A stretch of 64,000 nt of DNA from Streptomyces sp. NRRL WC-3742 (GCF_000720635.1 NZ_JOCF01000005.1:1-64000); one strand, 5' to 3'. Shown: positions 1-8,749, numbered from the stretch's first letter. The notes: generated by a model not told the origin, from the sequence alone. Translations and numbers: made by a program.

Positions 1-137
1 GCCCCCTGACGGACCCCCACCCCACCGCCCGCCGACCGGGCTCGTCCCGCCGCACCCGTTCGTTACTGTGGGCAGCACCCGGCCCGGCGCCCCGAACGCC
101 CCGGCCGGGCCGCCGTCCAGCACCTGAGGAGGAGTCC

Positions 138-1472
138 GTGCCCACCGTCCTGTCCCCGGGTGGCAACGCCCCGTTGACCGCCCCGCGGGTGACCGTCGAG
201 GTCACCGCTCCCAGGGCGCTGGACGTCTCCGCCCTGCTGCTGGCCGACAACGGCAAGGTCCGCTCCGACCAGGACTTCGTCTTCTTCAACGCCCCGCACG
301 GCCCCGGCGTGACCCTGCGCCCGGCCGGCGCCGGCGCCCCGGACACGATCACCGTGGACACCCCGGCCGTGCCGAACGGCATCAGCAAGATCGTGGTCAC
401 CGCCAGCCCCGCCGACCAGTCCTCCACCTTCGCCGGGATCGAGCCCACCGCGACCGTCCGCGACGCCGACACCGGCGACGTCCTGGTCACCTTCACCCCC
501 GCGCGGCTCGGCCTGGAGACCGCGCTGCTCGTGGTCGAGATCTACCGCCGGGGCGGCTCCTGGAAGGTACGCGCCGTCGGCCAGGGCTACGCGGACGGCC
601 TGGCGGGCATCGCCACCGACTTCGGCGTCACCGTCGACGACTCCCCCGCCGCGACCGCCACGGCCTCCGCAGCCGCCGCAGCCGCCGAGCCCGTCGCCCC
701 GAGCACCCCCACCGTCCAACTCCCCTTCCCGGCAAGCCCCGTGAGCGCGCCGACCGTCCACCTCCCGCTCGCTCCCCCGCCGCCGCCCGTACCGCCCGCC
801 CCCGCCTACGACCCGCGCGTCGACTACGCCGCCCCGGCACCTGCGCCCACCCCCGCAGCGGCGCCCACCCCGACAGCCGCGCCCGGCGAGCGCCCCAAGG
901 TCACCCTCGACAAGGGCCGCGTCAGCCTGGTCAAGGGCGGCTCCGTCTCCCTGGTGAAGAACGGCCGCCCCTACCTCTCCTCCGTCCGCATGGCCCTCGG
1001 CTGGGAGTCCGCGGCCCGCGGCCGCGACATCGACCTCGACGCCTCCTGCCTCGCCTTCGACGCCCGCCACAAGCGGCTGGAGACGGCCTGGTTCATGAAG
1101 CTGACCATCTTCAACGGCGCCGTCGCCCACTCCGGCGACAACCTGGTCGGCGGTGTCGGCGGTGACGACGAGTCGATCACCGTCCACCTGGAGGGCCTGC
1201 CCGCCGAGGTCCACGCCCTGGTCTTCGTCGTCAACTCCTTCTCCGGCCAGCGGTTCACCGAGGTCCGCAACGCCTACTGCCGCCTGGTCGACGTCCGCAG
1301 CGAGGAGGAGCTCGTCCGCTTCGACCTCACCCGCTCCGAGGCCCACACCGGCGTGGTGATGTGCAAGCTGGTCCGCCGCCCCTCCGGCGAGTGGGAGATG
1401 ACGGCCCTCGGCGAGTTCGTCGACGCCAAGACCGCCCGGGGCATGATCGAGCCCTCCGCAGCCCTCCTGTAG
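138..1472 (+). CDS. Tandem TerD-domain protein
   Basis: 444 residues, GTG start 6 bases after a GAGGAGGAG ribosome site. Two TerD-type beta-sandwich regions are joined by a Pro/Ala-rich linker (about residues 170-255). The C-terminal copy (about 255-440) is canonical: DIDLDAS at about 297 and a GDN...GGDDE loop from about 333, the acidic signature that binds Ca2+ in TerD proteins. The N-terminal copy is more diverged and lacks a clear DLDAS. TerD proteins are cytoplasmic, linked to tellurite and stress phenotypes with poorly defined biochemistry. Another TerD gene and a TerC gene lie near the far end of the window. The family call is firm; the cellular role is not. Confidence 0.88.
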   Translation: MPTVLSPGGNAPLTAPRVTVEVTAPRALDVSALLLADNGKVRSDQDFVFFNAPHGPGVTLRPAGAGAPDTITVDTPAVPNGISKIVVTASPADQSSTFAGIEPTATVRDADTGDVLVTFTPARLGLETALLVVEIYRRGGSWKVRAVGQGYADGLAGIATDFGVTVDDSPAATATASAAAAAAEPVAPSTPTVQLPFPASPVSAPTVHLPLAPPPPPVPPAPAYDPRVDYAAPAPAPTPAAAPTPTAAPGERPKVTLDKGRVSLVKGGSVSLVKNGRPYLSSVRMALGWESAARGRDIDLDASCLAFDARHKRLETAWFMKLTIFNGAVAHSGDNLVGGVGGDDESITVHLEGLPAEVHALVFVVNSFSGQRFTEVRNAYCRLVDVRSEEELVRFDLTRSEAHTGVVMCKLVRRPSGEWEMTALGEFVDAKTARGMIEPSAALL

Positions 1473-1653
1473 AGCCACCGACCAGCGCCGCCGACCGGAG
1501 CGGAGCCGCCGACCAGCACCACCGACCCGGCAACGTCACGGCCGCGTCCGCGAATTCACCCTCCCGGGGTCTCAAGTCGTCCCCCCGGCGACTCGATCTG
1601 ACTCCCAGGGGGGTGAAATCGCGCTCTCCCCCGCACCCGTTGGAGGAGAGACC

Positions 1654-2616
1654 GTGCCACGCTTCCTGTCCCGCCTCGCCGTCGCCGGCTCCGCCGCCGC
1701 GCTCGCCGCCGGTCTGCTCTCCCCCACCGGCGCCCAGGCGGCCGTCAAGCCGGTCCCGCGCCCCGCCGCGCTGCGCTGGGCCGCCCTCGGCGACTCGTAC
1801 ACCGCGGGCCTCATCGAGGCCACCGGCGGACTGACCGACCCCCGGGACGGCTGCGCCCGCACCACGCTCTCCTACCCCGAGGTGCTCCGCCGCGACCTCG
1901 GCTCCCTGGTCGACCTGCGCAACGTCAGTTGCAGCGGCGCCACCACCGAGAACGTGTACGCCACCAAGCAGACCCCCATGGGCCGCCCCCTCCCGCCGCT
2001 CGGCACCGACCCCGACGCCCCCTACCCGCCCGTCCCCCCGCAGATCGACGCCGTCCCCCCGGACGCGGACGTCGTCACCGTCGGGATCGGCGGCAACGAC
2101 CTCGGCTTCGGCGGCATCCTCAAGGACTGCATCGAACTCGGCGCCGCCACCCTCGGCCGGGGCACCCCCTGCAAGGACAAGTACGACGCGAGCCTGCCCG
2201 ACCGCTTCCACCGGCTCAACGGCGACTACGGCGACATGCTCGACGCCCTGCACTCCAAGGCCCGGTTCGCCCGGGTGATCACGGTCGGCTACCCGCACCT
2301 CGTCCCCGAGGACGCCTCCCTCTGCCGCTACGGGGACCCGCTCCAGTTCGCCACCTTCACCACCGGCGACCTCGAGTGGGCCCGCACCGCCGTCCTCGAA
2401 CCCCTCAACGGGGTCGTCGCCGCCCAGACCGCCCGCCACCAGGACACCTTCGTCGACCTCTACCCCGACTCCGCCGGCCACAGCGTCTGCGACGCCGACC
2501 ACTGGCTCGACGGCGTGCTCACCAGCGTCATCCCGCTCAAGTACGCCCTCGTCCACCCCAACGCCACCGGCCAGGCCCACATCGCCGAACACGTCGACCG
2601 GGCCCTGCTCGGCTGA
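1654..2616 (+). CDS. Secreted SGNH/GDSL-family hydrolase (lipase/esterase)
   Basis: 320 residues, GTG start after TGGAGGAGAGACC. The first 30 or so residues form a signal peptide ending at AQA, so the enzyme is exported. Block I is GDSYTAG (nucleophile Ser about 48), block III is GGNDLGFGG, and the C-terminal VHPNATG supplies the catalytic His, together the SGNH triad with an oxyanion hole. Several Cys residues (for example in the DGCAR, SCSG and CKDK contexts) could form disulfides as in secreted Streptomyces lipases. Substrate cannot be read from sequence: lipid esters are likely, other O-acyl esters possible. It stands alone between the TerD gene and a GNAT gene. Confidence 0.88.
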   Translation: MPRFLSRLAVAGSAAALAAGLLSPTGAQAAVKPVPRPAALRWAALGDSYTAGLIEATGGLTDPRDGCARTTLSYPEVLRRDLGSLVDLRNVSCSGATTENVYATKQTPMGRPLPPLGTDPDAPYPPVPPQIDAVPPDADVVTVGIGGNDLGFGGILKDCIELGAATLGRGTPCKDKYDASLPDRFHRLNGDYGDMLDALHSKARFARVITVGYPHLVPEDASLCRYGDPLQFATFTTGDLEWARTAVLEPLNGVVAAQTARHQDTFVDLYPDSAGHSVCDADHWLDGVLTSVIPLKYALVHPNATGQAHIAEHVDRALLG

Positions 2617-2659
2617 AAACCGGTGGCGCTCCGGCCCGTCCCTCGATCATCCTGACCCG

Positions 2660-3157
2660 ATGCCCAAGATCGATATCCGCGAAGCCACCCCCGAGGACTG
2701 GCCCGCCATCTGGCCCTTCTTCCACACCATCGCCGCCGCCGGCGAGACCTTCGTCTACCCCCTCGACCTGTCCTTCGAGGAGGGCCGGGACTGGTGGATG
2801 CTCCAGGCCCCCAACCGCACCGTGGTCGCCGTCGACGAGAACGGCACGGTCATGGGCTCCGCCAACATGCACCGCAACCGCCCCGGCCCCGGCGCCCACG
2901 TCGCCAGCGGCAACTACATGGTCGCCCCCGCCCACCAGGGCAAGGGCATCGGCCGCGCCCTCCTCGAGCACACCATCGACCTGGCCCGCCAACAGGGCTA
3001 CCGCGCCATGCAGTTCAACGCCGTGGCCGCCAACAACCACCACGCCGTCAAGCTCTACCAGTCCGTCGGCTTCGAGATCGTCGGCACCGTCCCCGAAGCC
3101 TTCCACCACCCCACCGACGGCTACATCGGCCTCCACGTCCTGCACCTCTACCTGTAA
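2660..3157 (+). CDS. GNAT-family N-acetyltransferase
   Basis: 165 residues. The acetyl-CoA-binding motif A is visible as VAPAHQGKGIGRALLEH (about residues 92-108), followed by the C-terminal NNHHAVKLYQSVGFE segment typical of GNAT enzymes acting on small molecules or protein N-termini. It begins 43 bases after the SGNH hydrolase stop. No clear Shine-Dalgarno precedes the ATG, so translation may be leaderless or coupled. Length is normal for the family. Acceptor substrate unknown. Confidence 0.85.
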   Translation: MPKIDIREATPEDWPAIWPFFHTIAAAGETFVYPLDLSFEEGRDWWMLQAPNRTVVAVDENGTVMGSANMHRNRPGPGAHVASGNYMVAPAHQGKGIGRALLEHTIDLARQQGYRAMQFNAVAANNHHAVKLYQSVGFEIVGTVPEAFHHPTDGYIGLHVLHLYL

Positions 3158-3244
3158 ACCACACCATCGAGTGAAGATCCGCCGCACACGGCATACCCGA
3201 CTCAAACGGTGAATAGCGTGACGCCCATCTGAAGGAGGGGCATC

Positions 3245-3838
3245 ATGAGTGCTGTGGCGCATGAGCAACCGATCACGGACTCCCCATCGCAGGCTGACAT
3301 CCTGCTGGAGAGTTTCCTGAGCCTGCACTCCCCCGAAGGCTTCCGGGCCGAGCTCATCGAGGGAGAGATCATCGTGGCACCACCGCCGGACGGCGATCAC
3401 GAGGACTACATCGACCTGCTGATCGACCAGGTCAAGGCGAGGTCCCAGGTTCACATGCAGGTATCCGGCGGCAAGGGCCTCCGCCTCGTGAGCGGCGGGC
3501 TCTGCCCGAAGAATCACGTGATCCCGGACGCGACGTTCGCACCACGGGAGCTCCGACTCTTCCGGGGAGCCCCACCCTGGATGGAACCGGACGGCGTCGC
3601 CATGGTCGCCGAGGTCACGTCGAGCAAGCCCGACCTCGACCGCATCGCCAAGCGCCACTGCTACGCCCGTGCCGGCATCCCGCTCTACCTCCTCGTCGAC
3701 CGCGAGAAGTCGCAGGTCAGCCTCTTCAGCAAGCCGCATCGCGACGAGTACACCGAGGTCCACCTGGCCGCCTTCGGCGAGCCGCTCACCATCCCGGCAC
3801 CGTTCGAACTCGAGCTCGACACCAAGGACTTCCTCTAG
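3245..3838 (+). CDS. Uma2-family (DUF820) restriction-endonuclease-like protein
   Basis: 197 residues, ATG start after GGAGGGGCATC. The PD-(D/E)XK core is recognisable: GEIIVAPPP near residue 42, VIPDATFAP near 94, AEVTS near 122, then the family signature YARAGIPLYLLVD. The Uma2 family is greatly expanded in Streptomyces and cyanobacteria, and the role of its members is not established. A second, divergent member lies at 15984-16616. The codon choice looks slightly less extreme than in neighbouring core genes, which fits an accessory gene. Confidence 0.85.
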   Translation: MSAVAHEQPITDSPSQADILLESFLSLHSPEGFRAELIEGEIIVAPPPDGDHEDYIDLLIDQVKARSQVHMQVSGGKGLRLVSGGLCPKNHVIPDATFAPRELRLFRGAPPWMEPDGVAMVAEVTSSKPDLDRIAKRHCYARAGIPLYLLVDREKSQVSLFSKPHRDEYTEVHLAAFGEPLTIPAPFELELDTKDFL

Positions 3839-3850
3839 CCGTACGGCAAA

Positions 3851-3882
3851 CGGCCCGCACCCTCCGTCAAGGGTGCGGGCCG
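3851..3882. terminator. Bidirectional intrinsic terminator hairpin
   Basis: Perfect 12-bp stem (CGGCCCGCACCC paired with its complement) with an 8-base loop, midway between the converging Uma2 gene and putB. It lacks a T-tract, as is usual in streptomycetes. Confidence 0.85.
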
Positions 3883-3902
3883 TCGGTCCTGGGTGCCGCG
3901 GG

Positions 3903-4832
3903 TCAGCCCCGGGAGGCCATGGCGCGCAGGAAGAAGGTGAGGTTGGCCGGGCGCTCGGCGAGGCGGCGCATGAAGTAGCCGTACCACTCCTGGCCGTACG
4001 CGAGGTAGATGCGCACGGTGTTGCCCTCGGCGGCGAGGCGCAGCTGCTCCTCGGGGCGGATGCCGTAGAGCATCTGGTACTCGAAGGAGTCCCGCTTGCG
4101 GCCGTTCCACTGGGCCAGCTGGCCGGCGATCTTGATCATGTTGGGGTCGTGCGAGGCGACCTGGGGGTAGCCCTCGCCGGCCATCAGGACCTTGAGCGCG
4201 CGGACGTACGCGAGGTCGACCTCGTGCTTGCCCTGGAAGGCGACCGACTCGGGCTCCTTGTAGGCGCCCTTGCACAGGCGCACGCGCGAACCCGCGGTGG
4301 CGAGGTCGCGGCAGTCGCCCTCGGCGCGGCGCAGGTACGCCTGCACGACGACGGCGACGGACGGGAAGTCCACCCGCAGGTCCCGCGCGATGGAGAGCTG
4401 GCCGTCGGTCATGGTGTGGTCTTCGGCGTCGAGGCTCGCGGTGATGCCGATCCTCGCGGCGGCCTCGCAGATGCGGTGGGCGTTCTCCAGCGCGATCTTC
4501 TCGCCGTCGACGGGCAGCGACTGGCCCACGGCGGTCAGCTTGATGGAGACGTCGGCGCCCTCGGCGATCCCGTTCTCCTCCAGCGCCTTCAGCAGCGCGA
4601 GGTAGGCGTCGGCGGTGGCGGTGGCCTGCGAGACGTCGACGGTGTCCTCGCCGAGGTGGTCGAAGGTGACCGTGCGGCCGGTGGCGATGAGCTCCCGGTA
4701 CGCGGCGAGGGCCGGCTCGATCGCGTCGCCGGCGACGAAGCGGTCGACTATCGCGTGGGTGAGGGGGAACTTCTCGACCACGGTGCGGACCTGCGAGGAC
4801 CGGGAGGCCGCGAGAAGGGCGGTACGGAGCAT
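3903..4832 (-). CDS. putB: Proline dehydrogenase
   Basis: 309 residues from the ATG at 4832, the usual length of monofunctional actinobacterial ProDH. It oxidises L-proline to 1-pyrroline-5-carboxylate using FAD and passes electrons to the respiratory chain at the membrane. The TIM-barrel signature is present, including LCKGAYKEP and the C-terminal substrate-binding YFMRRLAERPANL (the YxxRR motif). It follows pruA, which does the next step, on the same strand; the 145-base gap contains a 14-bp hairpin that could partly uncouple the two genes. A longer in-frame extension upstream is ignored because it would run through that hairpin. Confidence 0.93.
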   Translation of the reverse strand: MLRTALLAASRSSQVRTVVEKFPLTHAIVDRFVAGDAIEPALAAYRELIATGRTVTFDHLGEDTVDVSQATATADAYLALLKALEENGIAEGADVSIKLTAVGQSLPVDGEKIALENAHRICEAAARIGITASLDAEDHTMTDGQLSIARDLRVDFPSVAVVVQAYLRRAEGDCRDLATAGSRVRLCKGAYKEPESVAFQGKHEVDLAYVRALKVLMAGEGYPQVASHDPNMIKIAGQLAQWNGRKRDSFEYQMLYGIRPEEQLRLAAEGNTVRIYLAYGQEWYGYFMRRLAERPANLTFFLRAMASRG

Positions 4833-4872
4833 CGTGACTCCAGGAGCTGGTGTTTCCAAGGGTGGCAAAAGA

Positions 4873-4910
4873 GCCGGGGCGGCGGTACGGGGGTGGACCG
4901 CCGCCCCGGC
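4873..4910 (-). terminator. Intercistronic hairpin between pruA and putB
   Basis: Perfect 14-bp stem (GCCGGGGCGGCGGT with its complement) and a 10-base loop, just past the pruA stop and about 40 bases before the putB start. It could terminate or attenuate pruA readthrough, or protect an mRNA end. Confidence 0.7.
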
Positions 4911-4977
4911 GGGGCGACGCCCCGGCTGCGGGACCCGGGCGTCGCGGGCGGTCCCGGAAGGACCGCGAGGGGGCAGG

Positions 4978-6606
4978 TCAGCCCATGTGCGGGTAGCGGT
5001 AGTCCGTCGGCGGGACGAAGGTCTCCTTGACCGAGCGGGTCGAGGTCCAGCGCGCCAGGTTCTGCTTGGCGCCGGCCTTGTCGTTGGTCCCGGAGGCCCG
5101 GCCGCCGCCGAAGGGCTGCTGGCCGACGACGGCGCCGGTGGGCTTGTCGTTGATGTAGAAGTTGCCCGCGGCGTACCGCAGCTTCTCCATCGCGTGCTCC
5201 ACGGCCGCGCGGTCCTGGGCGATGATCGCACCGGTCAGGCCGTACGCGGAGACGGACTCCATCTGGGCCAGCATCTCGTCGTACTTCTCGTCCTCGTAGA
5301 CGTACACGGCGAGGATGGGGCCGAAGTACTCGTCGCGGAAGTACTCGCTCGCCGGGTCCTGGCAGACGAGGACGGTCGGGCGGACGAAGTAGCCCACCGA
5401 GTCGTCGTAGGTTCCGCCGGCCAGCACCTCGACCGAGGAGTCGGCCTGGGCGCGGTCGATGGCGGCCTTGTTCTTGGCGAAGGCGCGCTCGTCGATGACG
5501 GCCGACATGAAGTTGGACAGGTCGGAGACGTCGCCCATGGTGAGGCCGTCGACCTCGGCGGCGAACTCGTCCTTGAGGCCGGCCCACAGCGAGGCGGGGA
5601 CGTAGGCCCGCGAGAGCGCGGAGCACTTCTGGCCCTGGAACTCGAAGGCGCCGCGGGTCATCGCGGTCTTGAGCACGGCCGGGTCGGCGGACGGGTGGGC
5701 GACGAGGAAGTCCTTGCCGCCGGTCTCGCCGACGATCCGCGGGTAGGTGCGGTAGCCGGAGATGTTGTTGCCGACCTCGCGCCACAGGTGCTGGAAGGTG
5801 GCGGTGGAGCCGGTGAAGTGGATGCCGGCCAGCGCGGGGTGCTTGAGCGCGACGGCGGAGACGTCCAGGCCGTCGCCGGTCACCATGTTGATGACGCCCT
5901 TGGGCAGGCCCGCGGCCTCCAGCAGCTGCATGAGCAGGTGCGCGGAGAACTGCTGGGTCGGGGACGGCTTCCAGAGCACCACGTTGCCCATCAGCGCGGG
6001 CGCGGTCGGCAGGTTGCCGGCGATCGCGGTGAAGTTGAACGGGGTGATCGCGTAGACGAAGCCCTCGAGCGGGCGGTGGTCGCTGCGGTTCCACACGCCG
6101 TCCGAGGAGATCGGCTGCTCGGCCATGATCTGGCGGGCGAAGTGCACGTTGAAGCGCAGGAAGTCGACCAGCTCGCAGGGGGTGTCGATCTCGGCCTGCT
6201 GCGCGGTCTTGGACTGGCCGAGCATGGTGGCGGCGGCCAGGGTCTCGCGCCAGGGGCCGGCCAGCAGGTCGGCGGCCTTGAGGAAGATCGCGGCGCGGGA
6301 GTCGAAGGAGAGCGCCTGCCAGGCCGGAGCAGCGGCCAGGGCAGCGTCGATGGCGTCCTGCGCGTCGGCCTGGGTGGCGTTGCGCAGGGTGCCGAGCCGA
6401 GCCGCGTGGTTGTGCGGCTGGACGACGTGGAACTCGGTGCCGCCGCCCATGCGGCGCTCACCGTTGATCGTCATGGTCAGCTGGACCGGCTCCTGGCCGC
6501 CCAGCTCCTTCAGCTTGGCCTCCAGACGAGCCCGTTCGGGGCTGCCGGGTGCGTAGCTGTGGACCGGCTCGTTCACCGGCGCGGGGACCTGGGTCACAGC
6601 GTCCAT
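4978..6606 (-). CDS. pruA: L-glutamate gamma-semialdehyde (1-pyrroline-5-carboxylate) dehydrogenase
   Basis: 542 residues from ATG 6606, chosen over an in-frame GTG at 6615 because GAAGGAGAG lies at proper distance only from the ATG. It converts glutamate semialdehyde to glutamate with NAD+, the second step of proline catabolism. Aldehyde dehydrogenase hallmarks are present: GETGGKDF around the catalytic glutamate and FQGQKCSALSRAYVP around the catalytic cysteine. The size fits the P5CDH subgroup. Its upstream region holds one copy of a 43-base repeat also found in front of the PucR-type regulator gene at 8844. Confidence 0.95.
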   Translation of the reverse strand: MDAVTQVPAPVNEPVHSYAPGSPERARLEAKLKELGGQEPVQLTMTINGERRMGGGTEFHVVQPHNHAARLGTLRNATQADAQDAIDAALAAAPAWQALSFDSRAAIFLKAADLLAGPWRETLAAATMLGQSKTAQQAEIDTPCELVDFLRFNVHFARQIMAEQPISSDGVWNRSDHRPLEGFVYAITPFNFTAIAGNLPTAPALMGNVVLWKPSPTQQFSAHLLMQLLEAAGLPKGVINMVTGDGLDVSAVALKHPALAGIHFTGSTATFQHLWREVGNNISGYRTYPRIVGETGGKDFLVAHPSADPAVLKTAMTRGAFEFQGQKCSALSRAYVPASLWAGLKDEFAAEVDGLTMGDVSDLSNFMSAVIDERAFAKNKAAIDRAQADSSVEVLAGGTYDDSVGYFVRPTVLVCQDPASEYFRDEYFGPILAVYVYEDEKYDEMLAQMESVSAYGLTGAIIAQDRAAVEHAMEKLRYAAGNFYINDKPTGAVVGQQPFGGGRASGTNDKAGAKQNLARWTSTRSVKETFVPPTDYRYPHMG

Positions 6607-6714
6607 AGAGCGCACGCTCTCCTTCGTTAGTGCAGGGGGGATGCCGACGCGGGTCGCGCGTCGGCCACAGCACGAACGCTATTCCTGCCCGGCGGCCCAC
6701 TTGATTGGCCGGGC

Positions 6715-6757
6715 GGCTAAATTCCCCCGTACGGCGTTGTCCGCCCCGACGAACCGG
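6715..6757 (+). repeat. Copy 1 of 43-base imperfect direct repeat flanking the monooxygenase/padR cassette
   Basis: Aligns without gaps to 8793-8835, with about 32 of 43 positions identical by hand count. Both copies read GGCTAAA...ACGGC..TGTCCGCCC.GAC.AAC on the + strand. This copy lies upstream of pruA; the other lies immediately before the PucR-type regulator. It may be a duplication made when the intervening cassette was acquired, or two binding sites for one regulator. Confidence 0.7.
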
Positions 6758-6781
6758 TCACGCCCGGATCACGACTGCCCC

Positions 6782-8104
6782 TCAGGCGGCGCGCCCTGCG
6801 CGCCCCTGGCGCCCCACGGGAACCACCGGCACCACAGGAACCTTGGGAACCACGGGCGTCACCCGCTGCTCCCAGTCGATCCGGTACCCGTGCACCGGCC
6901 GCAGCATCTTCTCCGGGCTCATGACGGTCCGCATGAGGATCGGCGCCGCGAGCCGGAACACCATCCGTCCGACCGGCCCGGCGGCCTTCTGGTTGTTGGT
7001 CCGCATCGCGTCGGCGGCGATCTTCTCCACCCGGGGCCGGCGCATCGCCTCGTACGCGGCGAAAGCCGCAGTGTGGTCGGGCAGGTCGCGCAGGCAGCGG
7101 GCGAGTTCGACGGCGCTCTCGACGGCCAGCGAGGCGCCCTGGCCGGAGCTGTTGGACGGCGCGTGCACCGCGTCGCCGACCAGCACCATCCGCCCCCGGT
7201 ACCAGTGCGGGACGGAGGGCATGATCTCCAGCCGGGGGAAGGTCTCCATGGTGTCGGGGTCGGCCCGGCGCAGCACGTCCCGGGCCGGCAGGTCGTCGGC
7301 GTGCAGCTCGCGGCAGCGGCGCAGCCACTCCGTCATCCCGACCGTGCGGACCTGCTCGGAGGTCAGCTGCTCGGGCTGGGGGATGTTGCTGAACCAGGCG
7401 GTGCCGCTGCCGTCGGCCAGGCCCCAGTAGCCGAAGAAGGCGCGGGCGCCGTTGGCGAAGTGCACGGTCTCGCCGCGCCCGGCCCGGCCGGGCAGCCGGT
7501 GGGCGCTGTAGCCGCCGATGCCGAGCAGGCCCGTGTACCGGGCGGCGGGCGCGTCGGGGTCGATCAGGGTGCGCACGGTGGAGCCGGTGCCGTCGCAGCC
7601 GATCAGCAGGTCGCCGGTGGCGCTGCTGCCGTCCGCGAAGTGGGCGGTGATCCCGGCGGCGCCCTCCTCGGCGGCGACCAGGCGCTTGCCGTGCCGGACC
7701 TCGATGCCGGTCTCGCGCAGCCGCCGCTGCAGCACCTCGTACAGTTCGGCGCGGCGCATCAGCCGCTGGTGCGGCAGGTCGGCGAGGCCCGCGAACTCGC
7801 CGAGCACTCCGCCCCTGCCGTCCTCGATCACCATCGGCCCGACCGGCTGCCCGAGCCGGCCGACCTCCGCCCCCAGCCCGACGACGGCCAGCGCGCCGAG
7901 CCCGTTGGGGGCGAGTCCGAAGGTGCCGCCGACGCCCTCGGCGGAGTTCTCGTAGGCTTCGAAGACCTCCGCCTCGATGCCGGCCTTGCGCAGCGCCAGC
8001 GCCATCACGGGGCCGGCGATGCCGCCGCCGATGACCAGGGCCTTCCTGGACGTACGGGTCGTGCGGGTCGTACGGGTCGTACCGGTCGTACCGTCGGTGC
8101 TCAT
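6782..8104 (-). CDS. FAD-dependent aromatic hydroxylase-type monooxygenase
   Basis: 440 residues. Group A flavoprotein monooxygenase motifs are all visible: GGGIAGPVMALALRKAG (Rossmann GxGxxG, about residues 27-43), LIGCDGTGSTVR (DG motif) and MVLVGDAVHAPSNSSGQGA (GD motif). These enzymes use NAD(P)H and O2 to hydroxylate aromatic or polyketide substrates, including antibiotics (TetX- and Rox-like). The ATG overlaps the padR stop as ATGA, so the two are translationally coupled, and PadR probably senses the substrate or an inducer. Oddly, both termini are built from 9-base tandem repeats: Thr-Thr-Arg units after the start and Val-Val-Pro units before the stop. The pair sits between pruA and its PucR-type regulator, probably as an insertion. 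Confidence 0.88.
   Translation of the reverse strand: MSTDGTTGTTRTTRTTRTSRKALVIGGGIAGPVMALALRKAGIEAEVFEAYENSAEGVGGTFGLAPNGLGALAVVGLGAEVGRLGQPVGPMVIEDGRGGVLGEFAGLADLPHQRLMRRAELYEVLQRRLRETGIEVRHGKRLVAAEEGAAGITAHFADGSSATGDLLIGCDGTGSTVRTLIDPDAPAARYTGLLGIGGYSAHRLPGRAGRGETVHFANGARAFFGYWGLADGSGTAWFSNIPQPEQLTSEQVRTVGMTEWLRRCRELHADDLPARDVLRRADPDTMETFPRLEIMPSVPHWYRGRMVLVGDAVHAPSNSSGQGASLAVESAVELARCLRDLPDHTAAFAAYEAMRRPRVEKIAADAMRTNNQKAAGPVGRMVFRLAAPILMRTVMSPEKMLRPVHGYRIDWEQRVTPVVPKVPVVPVVPVGRQGRAGRAA
6819..6863. repeat. 9-base tandem repeat at the 3' end of the monooxygenase gene
   Basis: Five adjoining 9-mers related to GGAACCACC encode a Val/Pro-rich tail (VTPVVPKVPVVPVVPVG). A similar 9-base periodicity occurs at the other end of the same gene. 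Confidence 0.7.
8051..8095. repeat. 9-base tandem repeat at the 5' end of the monooxygenase gene
   Basis: Five 9-mers close to CGTACGGGT encode a Thr-Thr-Arg tract between the start codon and the Rossmann fold. A 9-base unit keeps the reading frame whatever the copy number, so the tract can vary between strains. Confidence 0.8.
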
Positions 8105-8697
8105 TCCAGACTCCTCATGAAGTCCCGCAGGGTCCGGTTGAACTCCGGCTCCCCGATCTGCGCGATGAGTCTCTCGGTGTAGCGGCGTTCCGCCCGGAGC
8201 ATCGCGAGGGCGTACTCCTCCTCGATGACGAACATCGGGTGGACGCCCATCTCCTCGCCCTTGCGGAGCATGGAGCGCGACTCCTCGATCCGCGCGTCCA
8301 GCGCCTCCAGGCGACGGCCGAGCAGTGCGGCCGACTCCTCGGTCGGCAGCACCACGAGCAGGCACAGGGCGACCCCGAACGCCGGGTACTCGTCCAGCGG
8401 TTCGGAGATCCACTCGCGCATCCAGTCGAGCATCTCCGCCTGGCCCTCGGGGGTGAGGGCGTAGACGGTGCGCTCCGGCCGCTGGGTGTCGCGGACGGTC
8501 TCCTGCTCGGCGACGAACCCGGCCTTCCGCAGCTGCTCCACGACCATGTAGAGCGAGCTGCGGTTGTACTTCACGTTGCGGTCCTTGCCGTGCTCCTTGA
8601 GCCGGCGCCCCATCTCGTACGGGTGCATCGGTTCGGCTCCGAGTTCGGCCAGGACCACGAGGGCCAGCGGGTTCGAGACCTTGCGTCGCTTCGCCAT
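8101..8697 (-). CDS. PadR-family transcriptional regulator
   Basis: 198 residues from ATG 8697. The N-terminal winged helix (NPLALVVLAELGAEPMHPYEM ahead of LYMVVEQLRKAGFV) and the long C-terminal dimerisation helices are those of PadR subfamily proteins, which are usually repressors released by phenolic or drug-like ligands. An upstream in-frame ATG at 8736 is rejected because a promoter (TTGACT-N17-GATAGT) has its -10 box downstream of it. The gene is the first of a two-gene operon and its stop overlaps the monooxygenase start. A 24-base palindrome on the promoter is the likely autoregulatory operator. Confidence 0.9.
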   Translation of the reverse strand: MAKRRKVSNPLALVVLAELGAEPMHPYEMGRRLKEHGKDRNVKYNRSSLYMVVEQLRKAGFVAEQETVRDTQRPERTVYALTPEGQAEMLDWMREWISEPLDEYPAFGVALCLLVVLPTEESAALLGRRLEALDARIEESRSMLRKGEEMGVHPMFVIEEEYALAMLRAERRYTERLIAQIGEPEFNRTLRDFMRSLE

Positions 8698-8725
8698 GAG
8701 AGGTTCCTCATCACTTGGTCGGTAC

Positions 8726-8749
8726 TGACTATCCATTCTCGGATAGTCA
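8726..8749. promoter_or_regulatory. Palindromic operator, probable PadR site
   Basis: Perfect inverted repeat TGACTATCC-N6-GGATAGTCA covering the spacer and -10 box of the padR promoter. Its position and symmetry suit repression by the PadR dimer encoded just downstream. Confidence 0.7.

Noticed and set aside
3669..5030. 453-codon + strand frame opposite putB
   Set aside because: It overlaps the real Uma2 3' end and the putB antisense and has no ribosome site or domain.
6607..6615. pruA start at GTG 6615
   Set aside because: GGAG would be only about 4 bases from the GTG; ATG 6606 has better spacing and matches the usual MDAV start.
8698..8736. Longer PadR N-terminus from ATG 8736
   Set aside because: The -10 box at 8728-8733 would then be inside the coding sequence, and that ATG has no ribosome site.
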